From positions 1 through 64,000 of the forward strand of contig JAPUJT010000069.1 in assembly GCA_027296055.1 (NCBI GenBank): a stretch of 64,000 nt of DNA, read 5' to 3'. Both the position numbers and the translations under genes were made by a program. Below the pieces are notes generated by a model, which worked only from the letters and a program-made list of their open reading frames with translations, searched no databases and was not told the DNA's origin. Origin of the DNA: Planctomycetota bacterium. GTDB lineage: Bacteria > Planctomycetota > JAPUJT01. Positions 58,229-64,000 of this stretch are shown here, one piece after another (the first letter of the stretch is position 1; each line of letters begins with the position of its first letter).

Positions 58229-59923
58229 ATGAAGATCATCTGCAGGATCGGAATCGTCCTCCTGGGGCTTGCCATCCTTGCCCCTCCCGCCTACGCCGCC
58301 GGCGGAGGCTCCATCACGCACAGCATGATGATGCTGGTCCTTCAGCTCGCCGTGATATTGTTCGCCGCCAAGCTCCTCGGCGCCTTCTTCGACAAGGTGT
58401 TGAGGATGCCCAGCGTGCTCGGTGAGCTTGCCGCGGGGATGGGAATAGGTCCATACGTCCTCGGGGCCCTCCCGTTGCCTGGGATCGGCCCGCTGTTTCC
58501 CCTCCCGGAAGGGGCCGACTTCCCCATCTCTCACGAGCTGTGGGGAATCGCGACTCTCGGGTCGATCGTCCTTCTCTTCCTGATCGGTCTCGAGACGGAC
58601 TTCAAGAAATTCTTTCGCTTCTTCCTGCCGGGCACGGTCGTGGGGATAGGCGGTGTCGTCGGCTCGTTCTTTCTCGGCGATCTTCTCACCGTTTATTTCT
58701 CCGTTGACCTCTTCGGCGAGACGATCGGCTTCATGGACTATCGGGCCCTCTTCATGGGGACGATTTCCACGGCCACATCGGTCGGGATCACGGCGAGGGT
58801 CCTCTCGGACATGAAGAAGCTCGACTCGGAAGAGGGAACGACGATCCTGGCGGGAGCCGTCATCGACGACGTCCTGGGAATCATCATCCTCGCCGTGGTC
58901 CTCGGGATCGCCGATGCCCATAAGAGTGGAGATCCGACTCGCTGGGCGGATATCGGCAGGATCGCCGCCGTCGCCTTCGGATTCTGGATAGTCGCCACGG
59001 TCGCCGGGCTTCTCCTCGCCCGACCGATCGCCAGATTCCTGAAGTGGGTCCCCTCGACAGGCGCCACGGTGGCGCTGGGTTTCGGGTTCGCCCTGTTCCT
59101 CGCCGGGCTCGCCGAATCCGCCGGCCTGGCGATGATCATCGGGGCCTATGTGATGGGTCTCTCCCTCTCGAAGGAAGATATTTCACACGATCTCGAGCGC
59201 GAGCTGGCGCCCGTCTACCACATTCTGGTTCCGATATTCTTCGCCGTCATGGGCATGTTGGTGGACTTCTCCAAGATGGGAGGCCTCCTCACCTTTGGCG
59301 CGATCTATACGGCGGCCGCCATCGTGGGAAAGGTCCTGGGCGGCGGCCTGCCCGTGCTCGCCGTGGGGTTCAATCTCCTCGGCGCCTGGCGCGTGGGCAT
59401 CGGGATGCTCCCCCGGGGTGAGGTCGCCCTCATCATGGCGGGGATTGGACTCGCCAACGGCCTGGTCAACGAGAAGCTCTTCGGCGTGGCGATCCTGATG
59501 ACGGTGGTCACGACCCTCATTGCCCCGCCCATCCTGGTTCAATCGTTCAAGAATCCGAGGAGTGGTCTGCGGAAGAAGGGGAAGCCGGGCTCGGGCCGTC
59601 CACCTCTCGAGAGAGTGTTCGCCGTGCCCGACCTCGATGCCAGCCTTCGGCGACTCGTCGTGGCGAGCATCATCTCTGGCTTCGAGGACGAGGGCTTCAC
59701 GGTGAAGCTGCTCTCACCGAAGCAGGAGATCTACCAGATCGCGATGGAAGACACCTTCGTGGAGATGAACCTGGAAGAGGATGCCGTCTACCTCCACACG
59801 CAGCCGGAGCATCAGAAGAAGATCAAGGGTATCGCGGAGGCGTGCCTGGATTCGGCCCGGAAGCGGGCCGGCGACTTGAAGCTGCGTGTCCTCCGCATGG
59901 ACGAGGACATCCCGTCAGGGTAG
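58229..59923 (+). CDS. CPA2-type cation/proton antiporter
   Basis: 564 aa. An N-terminal signal-like segment (1-23) is followed by about twelve membrane helices (30-430) of the Na_H_Exchanger family. 'AGAVIDDVLGI' carries the paired aspartates D213-D214 that mark electrogenic members. 'PSVLGELAAGMGIGP' is the typical first half motif. The C-terminal soluble part (about 455-564) is a small alpha/beta domain and does not show the RCK/TrkA nucleotide motif. It likely exchanges Na+ or K+ for H+ at the inner membrane. Its 3' end overlaps the convergent TMTC-like gene by 9 bases. Confidence 0.88.
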   Translation: MKIICRIGIVLLGLAILAPPAYAAGGGSITHSMMMLVLQLAVILFAAKLLGAFFDKVLRMPSVLGELAAGMGIGPYVLGALPLPGIGPLFPLPEGADFPISHELWGIATLGSIVLLFLIGLETDFKKFFRFFLPGTVVGIGGVVGSFFLGDLLTVYFSVDLFGETIGFMDYRALFMGTISTATSVGITARVLSDMKKLDSEEGTTILAGAVIDDVLGIIILAVVLGIADAHKSGDPTRWADIGRIAAVAFGFWIVATVAGLLLARPIARFLKWVPSTGATVALGFGFALFLAGLAESAGLAMIIGAYVMGLSLSKEDISHDLERELAPVYHILVPIFFAVMGMLVDFSKMGGLLTFGAIYTAAAIVGKVLGGGLPVLAVGFNLLGAWRVGIGMLPRGEVALIMAGIGLANGLVNEKLFGVAILMTVVTTLIAPPILVQSFKNPRSGLRKKGKPGSGRPPLERVFAVPDLDASLRRLVVASIISGFEDEGFTVKLLSPKQEIYQIAMEDTFVEMNLEEDAVYLHTQPEHQKKIKGIAEACLDSARKRAGDLKLRVLRMDEDIPSG

Positions 59924-62023
59924 CGAATCGATCCATTGCCGAGCCTGGGTTCTGAGCGCCGAGTCTTCGGGTCGTTGGCTCGCCAGGACTGCCTCCAGGT
60001 GGCGTCTCGCCGCCCCCCACTCCTTCTCGCGGATGGCCAGCTCTCCAAGCCTCAAGTCGATGATCGTCCTGCCCGGCAGGATCTCCTTCGTCCTCGAGAG
60101 GGCCGCCTTCGCCTCGGCGTTTCGTTTCAGCATGAACAGGACCTGGCCAAGGTTATTCCAGGCAGGGCCGGAACCGGGATCGATCTCGGTCGCCTCGCGA
60201 TAGAGGTCGATGGCAGTTTCCCGATCACCCTGCGCGAGGTGGCCGTCTCCCATCTTGACCAGGAGATCGCCCAGCTCGGTTCCATCGAGCAGGGACCTCG
60301 CCTTCTCGTACTCGACGAGAGCGTCGGCAGGGCGATCCATCTGGTAGAGGCAGAGGCCGATCTGCACCTGATCCCAGGGCCTCCCGGGATCGAGGTGAAG
60401 CGCACGCGTGAACGATACCATCGCCTCCCCCCACCGGCCTGCCCGGGCCAGCCACATGCCCCGCGCGGAGTATCCCTCCGGGGCGTCCGGGTAGGCGGCC
60501 ACCAGTTCGTCGATCCGGGCGGCGGCCGTGTCCGGGTCTCCGGAGCCGGCGAAGACTTCTGCAAGACCCAGGAAGGCGTCGATCGCCCTTCGCCTGGGTG
60601 GATTCAGTCTCAGCGTCTGGTAGAAACTTGCCTCCGCTTCGGGGTACCTCTCCTCCCCCAGATAGAGCCGGCCGAGGGCCAGAGGGATTCCGCTGTCCCT
60701 GGCGTTGATCTGTCGCGCGCGTTTCCACAACCGCTCCGCTTCTTCGGTCTCTCCCCGCGTGGCGAGGATAGCGCCGAGATTGTAGAGGCCCTTGGTGGAG
60801 TCGGGCTCGATCCGGAGCGTCCTTCTCCACAGCGTCTCGTTGTTGAGCCAGTAGGAGCTCGTCTGGAGGTTGAGGCATGCCAGCAGGACGAGAGCCAATG
60901 CAAGGATCATCGAGCGCCGGCCTTGCGCCGCGCCTGCCCTCCAGATGATCCACCCGGCGATCGCCGCCAGCCCGACGGACGGCAGATAGAGGAGCCGCGC
61001 CGCCTTCACGACGCCTGTCACGATCACGACGTTGGAGACCGGCGCGAGACCGAAGAGAAAGAGGGATATAGCGACCCCCCGGGCTCGCCCCCACCGGAAG
61101 GCGCCGACGCCAAGGGCGCCGAGGATCCCCAACCCGAGGAAGGATCGAATGTCGAAGCCAGGCACGCTCCCCGGAAGGTAGGGAAATTCTGCAGCGAGGT
61201 TCACCGGAAAGAGGAACATGGCGACATAGTCGAAGAGAACGCCGAGCATCGTGCCCCAGCGATCGATCAACGACTCCCCGAAGAAGACGGTGTTCTCGCC
61301 CTGCGGGCCCAGGGCGCCGAGGATTCCCATCCTTACCGGCAGGTAGATGGCGAGCACGGCCGCGAGGACTACGTAAGGCCGGGCCCGGCGGCCTCCGGGC
61401 ACTCGTTTTGTGTCGCCGCGATCGACGAACAGGTCACAGGCAATGAAGAGGAGCGGCAGACAGATCGTCACCTCCTTGCAGAGCAGTCCGCCCAGGAAGC
61501 AGGAGCCGATACCGAGTAGACACCCCGAGCCCCCGGCCGAGCTCCTGTAGCGGATCAGCAGGATGAGGGAGACGAGGACGAGGAGAGTGGCGAGGAGGTC
61601 GGCCCGCCCAACCACCGCGGTCACGGCCTCGGCGTGAGTGGGGTGAACGGCGAAGATCAGAGCGCCGATCAATCCCGGTGTCCGGCCCAGACCGATGCGA
61701 TTGAGGAAGAGCAGGACCACCAGGCTGTTGGCCAGATGAAGGAGGAGGTTGCCCAGCCTGTAACCCCAGGCCCGATCCCCCCAGATCTGGTAATCGATCA
61801 GGTAGGTGGTGAGCGTGATCGGGCGGTAGAGCCCGGCCTCGATCTCATCCCCCCAGTAGGTCGTGGAGAATATCTCGCCGATCCGGTCGAGAGATCGAAT
61901 TCGTGGATTGTTCCGGACGATGGGGATGTCGTCGAAGACGAACTCGCCCCCGAGGATGTTCAGGTGGGCGACGATGACTGCCGCCGCGACGAGAGCCGGC
62001 GCCTTGAAGGACGAGACACTCAC
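59915..62023 (-). CDS. TMTC-like membrane protein with C-terminal TPRs
   Basis: 702 aa, GTG start overlapping the ferritin-like gene's stop. The N-terminal half has about ten hydrophobic segments. The first loop contains 'FVFDDIPIVRNNPRIRSL' and 'YRPITLTTYLIDYQIWG', matching bacterial TMTC/DUF1736-type proteins related to GT-C O-mannosyltransferases, with a DD pair in the loop. Residues about 400-700 hold about eight TPRs. It probably transfers a sugar from a lipid carrier outside the cytoplasm, although activity is unproven for bacterial members. Confidence 0.82.
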   Translation of the reverse strand: MSVSSFKAPALVAAAVIVAHLNILGGEFVFDDIPIVRNNPRIRSLDRIGEIFSTTYWGDEIEAGLYRPITLTTYLIDYQIWGDRAWGYRLGNLLLHLANSLVVLLFLNRIGLGRTPGLIGALIFAVHPTHAEAVTAVVGRADLLATLLVLVSLILLIRYRSSAGGSGCLLGIGSCFLGGLLCKEVTICLPLLFIACDLFVDRGDTKRVPGGRRARPYVVLAAVLAIYLPVRMGILGALGPQGENTVFFGESLIDRWGTMLGVLFDYVAMFLFPVNLAAEFPYLPGSVPGFDIRSFLGLGILGALGVGAFRWGRARGVAISLFLFGLAPVSNVVIVTGVVKAARLLYLPSVGLAAIAGWIIWRAGAAQGRRSMILALALVLLACLNLQTSSYWLNNETLWRRTLRIEPDSTKGLYNLGAILATRGETEEAERLWKRARQINARDSGIPLALGRLYLGEERYPEAEASFYQTLRLNPPRRRAIDAFLGLAEVFAGSGDPDTAAARIDELVAAYPDAPEGYSARGMWLARAGRWGEAMVSFTRALHLDPGRPWDQVQIGLCLYQMDRPADALVEYEKARSLLDGTELGDLLVKMGDGHLAQGDRETAIDLYREATEIDPGSGPAWNNLGQVLFMLKRNAEAKAALSRTKEILPGRTIIDLRLGELAIREKEWGAARRHLEAVLASQRPEDSALRTQARQWIDSLP

Positions 62024-62442
62024 CTGATTACTTCTGTTACCTCGGCCAGGTGGCGGACCTTGGCGTCGGCGATCCAGGAGAGGACCTCGCGGACCCCCGG
62101 GTCGTCCTCGACCTCCTCCATCACCCCGCGGAAGGATTCCAGGCTCGTCTGCATCCTCTGGACGCAGATCTTCAGGAGGTAGTCGAGTGTCACGTAGTGG
62201 TAGGTGGCGGACTCCATATCGAAGCTGGCGGGATCCGCATTCCCTCCGGCCTCCTCGATCAGGTCAGCGATCATGCCGGCGAATCCCTTCTCCTCCTCGG
62301 CGATCCGGCCGAGAAGCTCCCAGGCGTCCAGATCCTCTTGGCCGAGGACGGGGTTCGCGACATCCAGGATGTAGAGGATGAAGGACCGGACCTCGAGCGA
62401 AATAGCCCGGTTCAGCGAAGCGATCAACGCCTCGGCCTCCAT
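62020..62442 (-). CDS. Small ferritin-like four-helix protein
   Basis: 140 aa from the ATG at 62442, which overlaps the nuoN stop (TGATG). It is wholly helical, with 'LNRAISLEVRSFILYIL' , 'ELLGRIAEEEKGFAGMIADLIEE' and 'WIADAKVRHLAEVTEV' placing Glu and His residues on helix faces as in ferritin-like di-iron bundles. The spacing is not a perfect ferritin signature, so metal binding is uncertain. It is coupled to nuoN upstream and to the TMTC-like gene downstream (GTGA overlap). Confidence 0.6.
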   Translation of the reverse strand: MEAEALIASLNRAISLEVRSFILYILDVANPVLGQEDLDAWELLGRIAEEEKGFAGMIADLIEEAGGNADPASFDMESATYHYVTLDYLLKICVQRMQTSLESFRGVMEEVEDDPGVREVLSWIADAKVRHLAEVTEVIR

Positions 62443-63959
62443 CAAGGGGCCCCGAAGATGGTGAGGCCCTGCGTGATCTTCGCCGCCCCCTCGAAGAAGA
62501 TACCCAGGTAGATCACGGGGATGGCGAGGAGGGCCGTCATGACCTTGGCCGACAAGGGAATGTGAAGTGGCGAGACATCGTCCATGGATTCGAGGTACAT
62601 CCTCCGGATGATCCGCGCATAGTACCAGAGCGAGATCGCCGTGTTGACTCCCGCGGCGATGGCAAGCCAGAGAAGGTCTCCGTTCACGGCCGCGGCAATG
62701 AGCTGGAACTTGCCGGTGAAACCGCCCGTAGGCGGGAGGCCGATGAGGGAGATGAGAAAGATCGTCAGCATGAAAGCGAGGAACGGCGCACGGTAGCCGA
62801 GCCCCTTGTAATCCTCCAGGCGATCCGTTCCGAGGCGATTCTCCACGAAGATCACCACGCCGAAGGCTCCCAGGTTCATGAAGAGATAGACGAGGAAGTA
62901 GAAGGCGACGGGCTGGAAGCCAGGGAAGCCCTCCTGCTGAAAGAGCGCGACACCCATCATCAAGTATCCGGCGTGGGCGATGCTCGAGTAGGCCAAGAGC
63001 CTCTTGGCGCTTTCCTGCCACAGCGCGGCGAGGTTGCCGAGGGTCATCGTGGCGAAGGAGAGCCCGGCGACCAGGCTCGTCCACTCGATATCGAGAGAGA
63101 CCCCGGCCGATTGAATGGGTCCGGAGAAGCCTACGACGAGGAACCGGACGAACATAGCGAACCCAGCGGCCTTGGACGCGACGGAGAGCCAGGCGGTAAT
63201 GGGCGTCGGGGCCCCCTCGTAGACGTCGGGGCACCAGAAGTGCATCGGCACGACCGACATCTTGTAGGCAAACCCCGCGAGCACCAGAACGGATGCGATC
63301 GAGAGGGTGAAGAGATCCGTGCTGGTCTCGAAGGCCATGCCGATCGCCGCCAGATCCGTGCTCCCGGTCAGGCCGTAGAAGATGCTGAGACCGAAGATCA
63401 TCAGTCCTGAGGCGACGGAGCCGTAAATCACGTACTTCAGCGAGGCCTCGGAACCGGCTCGGCTCTGCCGCAGGAAGACGACGAGGATGTAGGAAAGGAT
63501 GCTCACCATCTCGAGGGAGAGGTAGAACATCAGCAAGTTGGACGCCGACGCCATCAGGCACATGCCGACCACGGCGCAGAGAAGGATGGCGAAATACTCC
63601 CCCATCCGCCTCCCACGAAATGGCTCGTACAGCATGGAGAAGATCACGACGATCGCCGTGGAGCCGATGAAGATCGCCTTGAAGAAAGCGCTGAACGGGT
63701 CGATCGTCACCATCCCACCGAAGATCAGTTGCGACTCTCCGAACCCGTCGATGGCGTAGAAGAAGGCGGCGACGAGACCGGAAAGGGCAAGGATGCCCAT
63801 CGTGAAGCGGGAGTCGTTCCGCTTGATCAGCAGGTCGCTCACGATCAGGGCGCAGGCGACCACGGTGAGGATCAGCTCGGGGAGAAGATGAGCGACGCCG
63901 GGGATGATCTCGGCGGCGATCTCGGAGAATTCAGAAGGTGTCAGCTTCGATTGCAGCAT
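62442..63959 (-). CDS. nuoN: NADH-quinone oxidoreductase subunit N
   Basis: 505 aa from the ATG at 63959, preceded by AAGGA at nine bases; a GTG at 63983 would add eight residues. About fourteen membrane helices follow the antiporter-like pattern of the NuoL/M/N family, and the key segments 'DVYEGAPTPITAWLSVASKAAGFA' and 'SSIAHAGYLMMGVA' identify NuoN. It is a proton-pumping subunit of complex I. nuoN normally ends the nuoA-N cluster, so the rest of that cluster should lie beyond the right edge. A TAG at 63987-63985 in one minus-strand frame could be the nuoM stop. Confidence 0.94.
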   Translation of the reverse strand: MLQSKLTPSEFSEIAAEIIPGVAHLLPELILTVVACALIVSDLLIKRNDSRFTMGILALSGLVAAFFYAIDGFGESQLIFGGMVTIDPFSAFFKAIFIGSTAIVVIFSMLYEPFRGRRMGEYFAILLCAVVGMCLMASASNLLMFYLSLEMVSILSYILVVFLRQSRAGSEASLKYVIYGSVASGLMIFGLSIFYGLTGSTDLAAIGMAFETSTDLFTLSIASVLVLAGFAYKMSVVPMHFWCPDVYEGAPTPITAWLSVASKAAGFAMFVRFLVVGFSGPIQSAGVSLDIEWTSLVAGLSFATMTLGNLAALWQESAKRLLAYSSIAHAGYLMMGVALFQQEGFPGFQPVAFYFLVYLFMNLGAFGVVIFVENRLGTDRLEDYKGLGYRAPFLAFMLTIFLISLIGLPPTGGFTGKFQLIAAAVNGDLLWLAIAAGVNTAISLWYYARIIRRMYLESMDDVSPLHIPLSAKVMTALLAIPVIYLGIFFEGAAKITQGLTIFGAP

Positions 63960-64000
63960 GGCGATCCGTCCTTGGGGCTCCACTCTACCTGACGTGAGGC

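Noticed and set aside
62443-63561. Long upstream extension of the ferritin-like frame through nuoN
   Set aside because: It is an out-of-frame shadow of nuoN; the four-helix protein starts at the ATG overlapping the nuoN stop.
1-64000. CRISPR array, insertion sequence, tRNA or rRNA genes
   Set aside because: I found no regularly spaced repeats of 23-40 bases, no transposase-like frame, and no cloverleaf or rRNA signature on either strand.

Overview
High-GC bacterial DNA, densely packed, with many 1-4 bp start/stop overlaps and several TTG and GTG starts. kdsA (Kdo synthesis), several lipoproteins and a complex I gene point to a diderm (Gram-negative-type) bacterium with a respiratory chain. 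TMTC-like TPR proteins, tandem WYL regulators, a membrane Ser/Thr kinase, LVIVD-repeat and metzincin lipoproteins are typical of little-studied, large-genome phyla (Planctomycetota, Acidobacteriota, Myxococcota or candidate lineages). I cannot fix the phylum. I see no tRNA, rRNA, insertion sequence or CRISPR array.

Layout. 1-3.1 kb is accessory: a partial ArdC-like gene, a small unknown gene, a membrane protein kinase, a palindromic repeat and the 3' remnant of a lost gene. 3.1-13.9 kb is a minus-strand series: clpB, then a glycine riboswitch controlling gcvT-gcvH-gcvPA-gcvPB and a lipoyl/octanoyl transferase, then a solitary DNA methyltransferase and a metzincin lipoprotein. 14.2-20.7 kb (plus) holds a D12-type adenine methyltransferase, a lipid kinase, kdsA, a TPR protein, a GT2 enzyme and a cupin. 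21-32 kb mixes glycosyltransferases, a FemAB-like and a SAM methyltransferase, a DUF885 hydrolase, an LVIVD lipoprotein and an asparaginase. 32-45.4 kb is rich in nucleic-acid maintenance: uvrB-uvrC-rluD, a CLC transporter, truD, an MrfA/MrfB-like pair (mrfB frameshifted) and a SPL-related radical SAM protein. 46-50.2 kb is a minus-strand group: lipoprotein, two WYL regulators (PafB/PafC-like arrangement), PilZ and TPR proteins.

The most striking part is the 1.76 kb between 50213 and 51977, which has no credible protein gene. Its first part ends in a strong plus-strand intrinsic terminator (50664-50706), which implies a small RNA. A promoter-like pair follows at 50749-50776. Then comes about 1 kb (50783 to about 51830) made almost entirely of short perfect hairpins with GNRA, UUCG and purine triloops, purine-rich linkers, one long-range helix and recurring short modules. 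This looks like a large, ornate structured RNA that I do not recognise.

Downstream, 51977-57200 is a three-gene operon (large membrane protein, ABC ATPase, ABC permease). It is followed by a HEPN protein, a lipoprotein, a CPA2 antiporter, a TMTC-like TPR membrane protein, a ferritin-like protein and nuoN at the window edge.
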